DNA of 58,418 bases, taken from NCBI GenBank assembly GCA_910579285.1, contig CAJTTT010000006.1, positions 74,912-133,329 on the forward strand, written 5' to 3'. Below, piece by piece: positions 26,689-35,710 of this stretch (position 1 is its first letter; each line of letters starts with the position of its first letter). The notes under the pieces were generated by a model, which did no database searches, was not told where the DNA came from, and was given only the letters and a program-made list of their open reading frames with translations. Position numbers and translations under genes: made by a program. The DNA is from an uncultured Lachnospiraceae bacterium. GTDB taxonomy: Bacteria; Bacillota; Clostridia; Lachnospirales; Lachnospiraceae.

Positions 26689-26726
26689 GGGCGAGGTTGC
26701 AATAGCTGCGGGTTTATTGTATATTA

Positions 26727-26835
26727 GAGTGAAAAGAACTTCTAAAGCTTAGCAGCAAAGGCTGCTTCGCTAAGAAGTTCTATCATTTCACTCAAGAGAA
26801 TGCTAAAAAACAGCATTCTCCGCACGGAACGAATG
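26727..26835 (+). repeat. Structured intergenic element, copy A (before argJ)
   Basis: Nested stems: GAGTGAAA/TTTCACTC (26727-26734, 26786-26793) enclose AGAACTTCT/AGAAGTTCT (26735-26743, 26773-26781). The enclosed loop starts AAGCT-like and ends CTTCGCTA. After two bases comes hairpin GAGAATGCT/AGCATTCTC (26796-26820) and then CGCACGGAACGAATGG. The same order occurs at 52216-52315 and, in part, at 39174-39366. Confidence 0.7.
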
Positions 26836-26855
26836 GAAAAGAAAAGAGGATGAAA

Positions 26856-28085
26856 ATGGCGATGAAAATGATAGAGGGCGGCGTGACGGCGGCGGTAGGT
26901 TTTGAGGCGGCCGGCGCGGAGGCGGCGATCAAATATCAGAACAGAAAGGACATGGCGCTGATTTACAGTCAGGCGCCCTGTCAGGCGGCAGGGGTTTTTA
27001 CTGGCAATGTGGTAAAGGCAGCTCCTGTTTTGTGGGATAAAGAAATTGTGGCTCATTCCCCATACGCGCAGGCAGTTGTGGTCAACTCAGGCATTGCCAA
27101 CGCCTGCACGGGTAAGCAGGGGTATGAGTGCTGCAGGCAGACAGCGCAGAAAGCGGGGGAAGCGCTCGGCATTTCGACAGATGCCGTTCTCGTGGCGTCT
27201 ACCGGCGTGATCGGCTGGCAGATTCCTGTAGAAAAGATTGTGGCGGGAGTGGACAGGCTGGTGCAGGCTAAGGCGCACACGCCGGAAGCGGGTCTTGCGG
27301 CCGTGGAGGCCATTATGACCACGGACACGAAGCCGAAACAGGCGGCAGTGCAGATCGAGATCGGGGGAAAGACGGTGACCGTGGGCGGTATGTGCAAAGG
27401 CTCCGGCATGATTCACCCGAATATGAGCACCATGCTCTGCTTTATCACGACGGATATCGCGATTTCCAGGGCGCTTCTGCAGGAGGCGCTAAGCGAGGAT
27501 GTGAAAGATACCTTTAACATGGTATCTGTGGACGGAGATACTTCCACCAACGATACGCTGGTTGTGCTGGCGAACGGCCTGGCGGGAAATGCCGAGATCA
27601 CGGAGAAAAATGAGGACTACGACAAATTCAGGGAAGCCCTGCATTATATAGACGAGACGCTGGCGAAGAAGATGGCCGGGGACGGAGAAGGCGCGACAGC
27701 TCTGTTTGAGACGAAAGTGATTCATGCGGCCACGAAAGAGGAGGCGCGGATGTTATGCAAGTCCGTGGTCTGCTCCAGTCTGACCAAGGCCATGATCTAT
27801 GGCCACGACGCCAACGTGGGCCGGATCATGTGTGCGCTGGGGTACGCAGGCGTGGATTTCGACCCGGAGCAGGTGGACCTTTACTGCGAGGCTGGCGGAC
27901 ACCGTATGCAGATCTGTAAGGACGGTATGCTGACCGATTACGATGAGGAGGAGGCAACAAAACTCCTCTCCGCTCCAGAAGTCAGTGTGATCGTGGACAT
28001 GCACAGGGGCGATGCCGAAGCTGCCGCCTGGGGTTGTGACTTGACGCATGAATATGTTAATATTAATGCGGATTATCGAAGCTGA
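26856..28085 (+). CDS. argJ: Bifunctional ornithine acetyltransferase / N-acetylglutamate synthase
   Basis: About 409 aa. ArgJ moves the acetyl group from N-acetylornithine to glutamate (and can make N-acetylglutamate from acetyl-CoA), recycling acetyl in arginine synthesis. GGMCKGSGMIHPNMSTMLCF contains the conserved KGSGMI(H)PNM and the S/T-Met-Leu self-cleavage site that yields the two subunits; DGDTSTNDT and GHDANVGRIM are typical. Several in-frame ATGs (26850, 26856, 26862) lie close; 26856 gives the best spacing to AAGAGG. It heads argJ-argB-argD; argC is not adjacent. Confidence 0.95.
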   Translation: MAMKMIEGGVTAAVGFEAAGAEAAIKYQNRKDMALIYSQAPCQAAGVFTGNVVKAAPVLWDKEIVAHSPYAQAVVVNSGIANACTGKQGYECCRQTAQKAGEALGISTDAVLVASTGVIGWQIPVEKIVAGVDRLVQAKAHTPEAGLAAVEAIMTTDTKPKQAAVQIEIGGKTVTVGGMCKGSGMIHPNMSTMLCFITTDIAISRALLQEALSEDVKDTFNMVSVDGDTSTNDTLVVLANGLAGNAEITEKNEDYDKFREALHYIDETLAKKMAGDGEGATALFETKVIHAATKEEARMLCKSVVCSSLTKAMIYGHDANVGRIMCALGYAGVDFDPEQVDLYCEAGGHRMQICKDGMLTDYDEEEATKLLSAPEVSVIVDMHRGDAEAAAWGCDLTHEYVNINADYRS

Positions 28086-28208
28086 CTGTCAAAGCGCAGG
28101 CGAAGCTTATTGTCCGATAGGCATTTTGCAAATCGCAGGCGCGGTGACGGAGCACATCTCTCCGCCCGGCGGAAATTTATGAATATATATGAAAAGAGGC
28201 ATAATTTC

Positions 28209-29108
28209 ATGGAACAGCAGGAAATGGACAAAATTCTGGGCAAAGCGGAGGTCTTGATCGAGGCTCTTCCCTACATCCAGAAATTCAACAGGAAAATCAT
28301 CGTAGTCAAGTACGGCGGCAGCGCCATGAGCAATGAGGAGCTGCAGAAAAATGTCATCAAGGACGTGACGCTTCTGAAGCTGGTAGGATTTAAGCCGATT
28401 ATCGTTCACGGAGGCGGCAAGGAGATCAGCCGCTGGGTCGGCAAGGTCGGCAAGGAGGCGAAGTTCGTAAACGGGCTTCGGGTGACGGACGAAGAGACGA
28501 TGGAAATTGCAGAGATGGTCCTGAACAAAGTCAACAAAAACCTTGTCAGGATGGTGGAAGAGCTGGGCGTCAAGGCGGTCGGCATCAGCGGCAAGGACGC
28601 TGGGCTTCTGCAGTGCAGGAAGAGATATTCAGACGGCGAGGACATCGGCTTCGTGGGCGAGATCTGCGGTGTGGACCCGAAGGTGCTCTACGATCTTCTG
28701 GAGAAGGATTTTCTGCCCATCGTGGCGCCCATCGGTCTGGATGAGCAGTTTTTGACCTACAATATCAATGCGGACGATGCTGCCTGCGCCATCGCAAAGG
28801 CGGTGGGTGCGGATAAGCTCGTGTTCCTCACGGATATCGAGGGTCTGTACAGGGATATCAACGATAAGTCCAGCTTCATCTCGAGACTGACGGCGGCCCA
28901 GGCGGAAGAGCTGATCGGGAGCGGCTGCATCGGCGGCGGTATGCTTCCGAAACTTGGAAACTGTACGGATGCCATCAGGGAAGGGGTAAACCGGGTGCAT
29001 ATTCTGGACGGCCGGATTGCCCACTGTCTGCTGCTTGAGATCTTTACCGACCACGGTATCGGCACGGCGATCATTGCGGATCAGGATAAGGAAACGCTGC
29101 CCGGCTGA
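28209..29108 (+). CDS. argB: Acetylglutamate kinase
   Basis: About 299 aa. ArgB phosphorylates N-acetylglutamate. IVVKYGGSAM, IIVHGGGKEIS, and NINADDAACAIAKAVGADKL are the ATP and substrate motifs. The extra N-terminal helix (MDKILGKAEVLIEALPYIQK) is typical of arginine-feedback-inhibited hexameric forms, so this is probably the controlled step. The frame is open from 28110, with alternative ATG at 28179; the family starts at about 28209. It lies 123 nt after argJ with no clear terminator between. Confidence 0.95.
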   Translation: MEQQEMDKILGKAEVLIEALPYIQKFNRKIIVVKYGGSAMSNEELQKNVIKDVTLLKLVGFKPIIVHGGGKEISRWVGKVGKEAKFVNGLRVTDEETMEIAEMVLNKVNKNLVRMVEELGVKAVGISGKDAGLLQCRKRYSDGEDIGFVGEICGVDPKVLYDLLEKDFLPIVAPIGLDEQFLTYNINADDAACAIAKAVGADKLVFLTDIEGLYRDINDKSSFISRLTAAQAEELIGSGCIGGGMLPKLGNCTDAIREGVNRVHILDGRIAHCLLLEIFTDHGIGTAIIADQDKETLPG

Positions 29109-29203
29109 GCGGGGCAGCAGGAAATCGTAATCGGCTGGCATTATTTGCACCGCAGTAACCAGCGGTCCCGAAATAGAGGGAGACAGAAAGAAGGCAGGAA
29201 ACA

Positions 29204-30409
29204 ATGAGCACAGAAATGCAAAAATATATAGATGAGGCGGAGCAGGCTCTGCTTCACACATACAACCGTTATCAGGTCGTGTTTGACAAAGGGGAGGGCG
29301 TGTACCTCTACGACACGGACGGAAAGAAATATCTGGATTTCGTGTCCGGCATTGCCGTGTTTGCGCTCGGCTACCACAATGAGGCGTACAACAGTGCGTT
29401 GAAAAACCAGATTGACAAGATCATTCATACCTCGAACTACTATTACAATGTGCCGGCCATCGAAGCTGCGAAAAAGCTCAAAGAGATATCGGGCATGGAC
29501 CGCGTCTTTTTTACCAACAGCGGTGCGGAGGCTGTCGAGGGCGCGATCAAGACGGCGCGCAAATATGCGTACCTGAAAGACGGGAGAACGGATCACGAGA
29601 TCATCGCCATGAACCACTCCTTCCACGGACGCACGATGGGCGCGCTCTCGGTGACGGGAAATCCCCATTACAGGGAAGCTTTTGAGCCGATGATCGGCAA
29701 TATCCGCTTTGCGGATCTGAACGATTTTGACAGCGTGATGGCGCAGGTGACGGACAAAACCTGTGCGATTCTTTTTGAGACCGTACAGGGGGAGGGAGGC
29801 ATCTACCCTGCCACGGAGGAATTTATGAGAAAGGTCAGGGCGCTCTGCGATGAGCGGGATATCCTGATGATATTAGATGAGATCCAGTGCGGCATGGGGC
29901 GTACAGGAACCATGTTTGCCTGGCAGCGTTATGGCGTTAAGCCGGATGTGATGGCAGCGGCCAAGGCGCTTGGCTGCGGTGTGCCTGTGGGCGCATTTCT
30001 GATGACGGAGAAGGTGGGGGGAAACTCCCTTGCGGCGGGAGACCACGGAACTACCTACGGCGGCAATCCTCTGGCGTGCGCTGCGGTCAGCAAAGTGATT
30101 GACCTGTTTCAGGAGCGGGATGTGCTCGCAAATGTGAACAGAGTCGGCGCTTATCTGGAGAAACGGCTTGACGAGCTTGCCGCAGAGTTTTCCTGTGTGG
30201 AGGCAAGGCGCGGCGCCGGGCTGATGCAGGGCCTTGTGCTGGACAGACCCGTTGGGACTGTCATCACGGAGGCGATGGAGAGAGGCCTTGTGCTGATCAA
30301 CGCGGGAACGAGTATCATTCGCTTTGTACCGCCGCTTGTCATCACGGAGGAACATGTGGACGATATGATATTGATTCTGCGCGAGAGTCTGCGGGCGTGC
30401 GAAGCGTAA
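29204..30409 (+). CDS. argD: Acetylornithine aminotransferase
   Basis: A 401-aa PLP enzyme that converts N-acetylglutamate semialdehyde to N-acetylornithine. FVSGIAVFALGYHN, FFTNSGAEAVEGAIK, and MNHSFHGRTMGALS are present. ILDEIQCGMGRTGTMFA carries the cofactor Asp, and MAAAKALGCG contains the PLP lysine. GAAGGCAGGAAACA precedes the ATG. Last gene of argJBD; a weak 8-bp hairpin (30416-30437) follows but lacks a T tract. Confidence 0.95.
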   Translation: MSTEMQKYIDEAEQALLHTYNRYQVVFDKGEGVYLYDTDGKKYLDFVSGIAVFALGYHNEAYNSALKNQIDKIIHTSNYYYNVPAIEAAKKLKEISGMDRVFFTNSGAEAVEGAIKTARKYAYLKDGRTDHEIIAMNHSFHGRTMGALSVTGNPHYREAFEPMIGNIRFADLNDFDSVMAQVTDKTCAILFETVQGEGGIYPATEEFMRKVRALCDERDILMILDEIQCGMGRTGTMFAWQRYGVKPDVMAAAKALGCGVPVGAFLMTEKVGGNSLAAGDHGTTYGGNPLACAAVSKVIDLFQERDVLANVNRVGAYLEKRLDELAAEFSCVEARRGAGLMQGLVLDRPVGTVITEAMERGLVLINAGTSIIRFVPPLVITEEHVDDMILILRESLRACEA

Positions 30410-30477
30410 GCGGGAGAATGCCGGAAATGCGGCATTCCTGGTGGTGATTAGAGATTCGGTATAAAAGGAGAGCAGAT

Positions 30478-31992
30478 TTGACATTTAAGAAAAGATTACT
30501 TATGATCCTTGCGACTGCCCTGATTGCGGGCAGCCTTTACGGGGCAGGGAGGCTTGGACTGACTGTGCGGCCGGAGGAGACGCAGGAACCTGAGGAGGAG
30601 TCTTTATTTAAACACAGGGAAACCTTGTATCTGTGGTATGCTGACGAAGGGCTTACGGATTATCTGAACGGTGTGGCGGTTTCCTACACGGAATACCAGG
30701 ACGAGGTGCGGGTGGTTCCTGTCTATACGCAGGGATTGGAGTATCTGGAGACGATCAATCAGGCGTCCCTGCAGGGAGAGGAAGTGCCTGATCTGTATAT
30801 CGTCAGCAACGATGCGCTGGAAAAGGCATATCTGGCTGGTCTGGCCTGCGAGGTGCAGCAGCCGGCCGGCGCGCCTTCCATGAAAGAGTTTCTGCCGGGA
30901 ACGGCGGTTCGGGCTGTGACATACCATGACAAGCAGATCGGTTATCCTTTTTATTATGAGACGAGCTGCCTTCTCTACAACAGGACTTATCTGGAGGAGT
31001 GGGCAAAGGCACAGATCACCGCCGAGAGGGAGCATGCTGTGGCGGAGGAAGCCCAGGAGCAGGCGGACAGCGGCGATGTAGAGGAAGAGATAACGGAGGC
31101 GCAGGAGGAGCAGGAAATCTCCAGGGAGGAGATCGAAGCCAAAATCGAGGAGGCCATTCCCGAGACAATAGATGAGATTCTGTCCTTTGCGGACGTCTAT
31201 GACGCGCCGGAGCAGGTGGAGGCAGTCTTTAAATGGGATGTGTCGGATATCTTCTATAATTATTTTATTGTGGGAGATTACATTAACGTGGGCGGTGAGA
31301 ACGGCGACAATGCGGATTCCATCGGGATCTACAATGAGAACGCGATCAAAGCGCTGCGGGTGTATCAGAATCTAAATCAGTTTTTCTCCATAGATACGAA
31401 AGAGATCAGCTATGACGGTGTTTTGCAGGATTTCCTGGACGGCAAGATTGTCTACACAGTTGCTACCACGGACGCGCTGTCAAAGCTTGAGAAAGCCCGC
31501 GATGAGGGAACGTTTTCCTATGAGTATGGGGTAACCCGGGTGCCGGATGTGAGCGGAGAGCTGGGTTCCGCATCTCTGTCCGTGACACAGTGCGTCGGAG
31601 TCAACGGCTATTCCACGAGGAAGGAGATGGCAAACGACTTTGCAGTGTATCTGACACAGTACAACACCGAGGAGCTTTATGTCAGAACGGGAAAACTGCC
31701 TGTACACTGTGAAGGGGAGACGTACGATAACTCCAATGCTGCGGCTTTTCTGGAGGAGTATGCGAGATCGGTTCCCATGCCGAAGATGATAGAGACCAGC
31801 AATTTCTGGGTACAGCTTGAGATTGCATTTGCCAGGATCTGGGAAGGAGCGGACGCCAACGATGAACTGCGGGCGTTGTCCGAACAGATTATGGGGCAGG
31901 TGCTTGGCGAAGCGTACACAGAGGAATATATTGATGTGCCGATTCCTGTGGAGGAAACCGAGGAAGAGGAGGAGTCACAGGATCAGGAATAG
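30478..31992 (+). CDS. Orphan membrane-anchored extracellular solute-binding protein
   Basis: About 504 aa starting with TTG after AAAGGAGAGCAGA. An N-terminal hydrophobic segment (residues 5-27) has no lipobox cysteine, so it is probably membrane-anchored rather than a lipoprotein. The body resembles family 1 sugar-binding proteins of ABC importers (LYLWYADEGLTDYLNG, YYETSCLLYNRTYLEEWA). An acidic glutamate-rich insert of about 45 residues (about 185-230) interrupts it, and the tail is also acidic. No permease or ATPase genes are nearby, so it may serve a remote transporter or a sensing role. Ligand unknown. Confidence 0.8.
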   Translation: MTFKKRLLMILATALIAGSLYGAGRLGLTVRPEETQEPEEESLFKHRETLYLWYADEGLTDYLNGVAVSYTEYQDEVRVVPVYTQGLEYLETINQASLQGEEVPDLYIVSNDALEKAYLAGLACEVQQPAGAPSMKEFLPGTAVRAVTYHDKQIGYPFYYETSCLLYNRTYLEEWAKAQITAEREHAVAEEAQEQADSGDVEEEITEAQEEQEISREEIEAKIEEAIPETIDEILSFADVYDAPEQVEAVFKWDVSDIFYNYFIVGDYINVGGENGDNADSIGIYNENAIKALRVYQNLNQFFSIDTKEISYDGVLQDFLDGKIVYTVATTDALSKLEKARDEGTFSYEYGVTRVPDVSGELGSASLSVTQCVGVNGYSTRKEMANDFAVYLTQYNTEELYVRTGKLPVHCEGETYDNSNAAAFLEEYARSVPMPKMIETSNFWVQLEIAFARIWEGADANDELRALSEQIMGQVLGEAYTEEYIDVPIPVEETEEEEESQDQE

Positions 31993-32052
31993 CAGTATCT
32001 TCCGGCGTTCTTGAGACGGCAAGGAATAATTGCCGACTAATATGGTCAACCT

Positions 32053-32090
32053 AAGACAAGACAGAGGAACCTGTCTTGTCTTATTATATT
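32053..32090 (+). terminator. Terminator after the solute-binding protein gene
   Basis: A perfect 12-bp stem AAGACAAGACAG/CTGTCTTGTCTT with a 6-nt loop, followed by ATTATATTTA. Confidence 0.85.
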
Positions 32091-32129
32091 TAGAAAATTG
32101 CGACAGTGCAGACCATGCAGGAGGGAATT

Positions 32130-32561
32130 ATGTTAGGATTTTGGATCGCCATTTTATCGGGCGCACTGATGAGCGTACAGGGAGTCTTTAATACACAGGT
32201 CACCAAGCAGTCGGGGATTTGGGTCGCGAACGCCTTTGTGCAGTTCACGGCGCTTCTGGTCTGTCTGGCCGTCTGGCTTGCAACGGATCGGGCTTCCTTT
32301 GCCGCGCTGTGGAAGGTGGAGCCGAAGTATATGCTGCTTGGCGGCGCCATCGGCACGTTTATCACATACACCGTTATCAAGAGCATGGAGCAGCTCGGGC
32401 CGGCGCGTTCTGTGATGTTCATTGTGGTATCCCAGCTTATTATCGCCTATATCATTGAAGTATTCGGGCTTTTCGGGGTGGAGAGACAGCCCCTGGAAAT
32501 GAAGAAAGTGCTGGGAACGGGCGTGATGATTGCGGGAATCGTCATTTTTAAGTGGACATAG
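32130..32561 (+). CDS. DMT-type small membrane protein (YdcZ/DUF606)
   Basis: A 144-aa protein with four to five helices: WIAILSGALMSVQGVFNTQV, then FVQFTALLVCLAVWLA, and LGGAIGTFITYTVIK. These match YdcZ/DUF606, a half-size relative of drug/metabolite transporters that works as a dimer. GGAGGG precedes the ATG at 32130; the in-frame ATG at 32106 is unlikely. Substrate unknown. Confidence 0.85.
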   Translation: MLGFWIAILSGALMSVQGVFNTQVTKQSGIWVANAFVQFTALLVCLAVWLATDRASFAALWKVEPKYMLLGGAIGTFITYTVIKSMEQLGPARSVMFIVVSQLIIAYIIEVFGLFGVERQPLEMKKVLGTGVMIAGIVIFKWT

Positions 32562-32645
32562 GACGAGATTTATCTTACAATAAAAATACAGCGCATAGCG
32601 GGAACCTCCCAGCGGGCAGCGAAGCCCGGAAGGGAGACTATGTAG

Positions 32646-33488
32646 ATGAAGAAAAGAAGACAACTGACGGACAGAATACGGCAGGCGGGCATCGTGTTCG
32701 CCCTGCTTATTGTGCTGTGCGGCTGTACGAAGAAGGAGGAAATCCTTCTTTTGAACGGAGAACATGCGGCGGGGACATCGGACGGGCAGTCCATTTTTCG
32801 AGAGGATGCCGGTGGACAGACAGCTCCGGGGGCAGAAACCGGGCGCACTGCGGCGCAGGAGAGCAGACATGTGCAGGACGGTGAGAGCCGGGGAGCTGAG
32901 GAGGCATCTGTATCAGAGTCTGTGCTGGTGGATGCCGTGAACCCGCAGTCTGGTGTGATTTATGTCCACGTCTGCGGAGCGGTGGTGAATCCCGGCGTTT
33001 ATGAGCTGGAGGCCGGGAGCCGTGTCTATGAGGCGGTACAGCAGGCAGGCGGCTTTGCGGACAGAGCGGAGCAAAATTATGTAAACCAAGCGCAGGTTCT
33101 GGAGGATGGGGTGAAGCTGGTGATCCCCACAAGGGAGGAGGCAGCAGCGGCGCAGGACGGTGCATCGGAGAAGAACGATGCTTCGCAGGATCGCGCCCAG
33201 GACGGGAACAGGATCGCGGGCGGCGCGGAGAGAGAAATCGGCATTGTGGGAGCCGCACGTTCGGACGGACAGGGCGGAGACGCAGCGACGGATGGCCGTA
33301 TCAACATAAACACGGCGTCGGAGGCGCAGCTTTGTGAAATCCCGGGTATCGGGGCTACGCGGGCGGCAGCCATTGCGGCTTACAGAGAATCCCACGGCGC
33401 GTTTGGGAAGCCGGAAGACATAATGAATGTGAACGGCATCAAAGAAGGCATGTATGAGAAGATAAAAGACAGCATTCGTGTAAAATAG
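32646..33488 (+). CDS. comEA: ComEA-like DNA-binding lipoprotein
   Basis: About 280 aa. A signal sequence ends in the lipobox VLCGC (cysteine near residue 27), so it should be a lipoprotein, unlike the usual membrane-helix anchor. An SLBB domain (VIYVHVCGAVVNPGVYELE, about 105-175) is followed by an acidic linker and a C-terminal helix-hairpin-helix DNA-binding pair (INTASEAQLCEIPGIGATRA, then FGKPEDIMNVNGI). ComEA captures incoming DNA during transformation, with ComEC (3 kb downstream) as the channel. GGGAGACT precedes the ATG by about seven bases. Confidence 0.88.
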   Translation: MKKRRQLTDRIRQAGIVFALLIVLCGCTKKEEILLLNGEHAAGTSDGQSIFREDAGGQTAPGAETGRTAAQESRHVQDGESRGAEEASVSESVLVDAVNPQSGVIYVHVCGAVVNPGVYELEAGSRVYEAVQQAGGFADRAEQNYVNQAQVLEDGVKLVIPTREEAAAAQDGASEKNDASQDRAQDGNRIAGGAEREIGIVGAARSDGQGGDAATDGRININTASEAQLCEIPGIGATRAAAIAAYRESHGAFGKPEDIMNVNGIKEGMYEKIKDSIRVK

Positions 33489-33542
33489 GGAAACGCAGAC
33501 GAAATCAGCGTTGCTTTGGAATAACAGGCAGGGGCAGGAAGT

Positions 33543-34232
33543 ATGGCACAGAGAGTTTTGGTAGTGGATGATGAGAAGTTGATCGTGAAGGGAATCCGAT
33601 TCAGTCTGGAGCAGGACGGCATGGAGGTGGACTGCGCTTATGACGGAGAGGAGGCCCTGAAGCTGGCGGAGGAGAATACCTATGATATGGTGCTTCTGGA
33701 TGTGATGCTGCCCAAGATGACAGGATTTGAGGTATGTCAGCAGATCCGGGGCTTTTCCAACGTGCCGATTGTCATGCTGACAGCCAAGGGCGATGATATG
33801 GACAAGATCCTGGGCCTTGACTACGGCGCGGACGACTATATCACGAAACCTTTTAACATTTTAGAAGTGAAGGCCAGAATTAAGGCCATTATGCGCAGGA
33901 CGAACCGGCAGACAACGGAGAAGAAAGAGGCGGCCAGAATGGTGGAGCGGGGCGATATGCGCCTCGACTGCGAGGGCAGGAGAGTGTACATCAAGGATCG
34001 GGAGATCAATCTGACAGCCAAGGAATTTGAGGTGCTGGAGCTTCTGATGCGGAATGCCGGAAAAGTTTACGGCAGGGAGGAGCTTCTCAAGCTGGTTTGG
34101 GGATCCGATTATCCCGGCGATGTGCGGACTGTGGACGTACATATCAGAAGACTGCGCGAAAAAATAGAGGAAGTGCCCGGAGAGCCCGCGTATGTGCGGA
34201 CGAAATGGGGCGTTGGTTATTACTTTGCTTAG
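33543..34232 (+). CDS. OmpR/PhoB-family response regulator
   Basis: A 229-aa protein: receiver with VVDDE, phospho-Asp in MVLLDVMLPKMTG (about residue 53) and KPFN; winged helix with LTAKEFEVLELLMRNAGKVY and VDVHIRRLREKIEE. It overlaps the downstream kinase start, so the two are coupled. The pair followed by a GerMN lipoprotein suggests envelope sensing; the stimulus is unknown. Confidence 0.92.
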   Translation: MAQRVLVVDDEKLIVKGIRFSLEQDGMEVDCAYDGEEALKLAEENTYDMVLLDVMLPKMTGFEVCQQIRGFSNVPIVMLTAKGDDMDKILGLDYGADDYITKPFNILEVKARIKAIMRRTNRQTTEKKEAARMVERGDMRLDCEGRRVYIKDREINLTAKEFEVLELLMRNAGKVYGREELLKLVWGSDYPGDVRTVDVHIRRLREKIEEVPGEPAYVRTKWGVGYYFA

Positions 34233-35694
34233 ATTACATTTACGTCAAATTACATTCTTAAGAAGCCTGAAGGGGCGGATTTTTCTCATTCTGCTCATTG
34301 TCGGGCTGATTCCGTGTTTTATCATGCGTTACGCGATTCTGCAGAATTACGAGCAGCGGGCGGTAAATGTCAGGACCTCTGACATTTCCACTCAGGTCAG
34401 GATTCTGGCAAATCATCTGATCACCTACCATTATTTACAGGACACCTCCTCCGAAGTCATCAATGCGGAGCTGGAGCAGCTGTCCAACCTGTATGACGGG
34501 CGTGTGCTTGTCATCAATTCGGATCTGAGGATTGTAAAGGATACCTACGGCATCAGCGAGGGGAAAACGATTATTTCCGAGGAGGTCATCCGCTGTCTGC
34601 GCGGGGAGAGTGCGAACAGGTACGACAGGGAAAACGGCTATATTGAGATGACCATTCCCATCACGGAGACGCTTGAAGCGGATCTGCCGGTCGGCCCTGG
34701 GGAGCGCATTGAACTTGTGCGCGGCGTGATGCTGGTGAGCGCATCCAACGACAACATCATTGCCACGATGGACATATTGAACCATCAGGCGTTGATTGTG
34801 ATGTCCATTGTGGGTGTGCTGATTTTCGTGGTGACGCTTCTGGTGTCCAAGTTCCTCTTTTCGCCCTTTAAAAAGATGATAGCGGCGCTGGACCAGGTGC
34901 AGGAGGGATATACCAATGACCCGATTTCCGTGACGGACTGTCTGGAGACGGAGCACATCGGAGACGCCTTTAACCGGGTGCTGGGGCGCATGAAAATGCT
35001 GGATGATTCGAGACAGGAGTTTGTGTCGAACGTGTCCCACGAGCTTCGGACGCCGATTACGTCCATGAAAGTGCTGGCGGACTCCCTGCTTACCCAGAAG
35101 GACGTGCCTTTGGAGGTCTACCAGGAGTTTATGTCCGATATTGCCGCCGAGATCGAGCGGGAGGACAAGATTATTAACGATCTGCTCTCCCTTGTAAAAA
35201 TGGACAGGACATCGGCGGATCTGAATATTTCCGAGGTGGATATCAACGCCCTTGTGGAACTGATTATGAGACGGCTGCGGCCCATCGCACAGCGCCGGGA
35301 TGTGCAGCTTGTCTATGAGAGCCTGCGGCCTGTGACGGCGTCGGTGGACGAGGTGAAACTGACGCTGGCGTTGTCCAATCTGGTGGAGAATGCGATTAAG
35401 TATAATAAGGAGCATGGATTCGTGAAAGTGACTCTGGATGCGGATCACCAGTTCTTTACGGTACAGGTGGAGGATTCCGGCGTGGGAATCCCGCAGGATG
35501 CGCTGGAACATATATACGAGCGTTTTTACCGGGTGGATAAGTCGCGATCCAGAGAGATCGGCGGTACGGGACTCGGGCTTGCCATTACGAAGAACGCGGT
35601 TCTCATGCACAGAGGTTCGATCAAGGTGGCGAGCATCGAGGGGGAGGGAACTGATTTTACAGTAAAAATCCCCTTGAAGTACATTGCGGTATAA
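34213..35694 (+). CDS. Sensor histidine kinase
   Basis: About 493 aa. It has a membrane helix (about residues 14-34), an extracellular domain of about 150 residues, a second helix (about 195-215), HAMP, HisKA with FVSNVSHELRTPITSMKVLA, and HATPase with LSNLVENAIKYNKEHG, DSGVGIPQD, and GGTGLGLAITKNA. The start is uncertain: TTG at 34213 or 34225, or ATG 34192, all inside the regulator gene; there is no strong ribosome site. It may depend on translational coupling. The GerMN lipoprotein follows 16 nt later. Confidence 0.9.
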   Translation: MVITLLRLHLRQITFLRSLKGRIFLILLIVGLIPCFIMRYAILQNYEQRAVNVRTSDISTQVRILANHLITYHYLQDTSSEVINAELEQLSNLYDGRVLVINSDLRIVKDTYGISEGKTIISEEVIRCLRGESANRYDRENGYIEMTIPITETLEADLPVGPGERIELVRGVMLVSASNDNIIATMDILNHQALIVMSIVGVLIFVVTLLVSKFLFSPFKKMIAALDQVQEGYTNDPISVTDCLETEHIGDAFNRVLGRMKMLDDSRQEFVSNVSHELRTPITSMKVLADSLLTQKDVPLEVYQEFMSDIAAEIEREDKIINDLLSLVKMDRTSADLNISEVDINALVELIMRRLRPIAQRRDVQLVYESLRPVTASVDEVKLTLALSNLVENAIKYNKEHGFVKVTLDADHQFFTVQVEDSGVGIPQDALEHIYERFYRVDKSRSREIGGTGLGLAITKNAVLMHRGSIKVASIEGEGTDFTVKIPLKYIAV

Positions 35695-35710
35695 GGACAT
35701 GGAGGGTAGC

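Noticed and set aside
26689..26726. T-box or other classic amino-acid riboswitch before argJ or hom
   Set aside because: I found no T-box GGTGG/ACCGCG-type sequence and no known aptamer core; only the repeated nested-stem element is present.
30416..30437. A hairpin GAATGCCG/CGGCATTC after argD, similar to the GAGAATGC hairpins elsewhere
   Set aside because: It lacks the outer stems and loop of the repeated motif and has no T tract, so it could be a chance or weak terminator stem.
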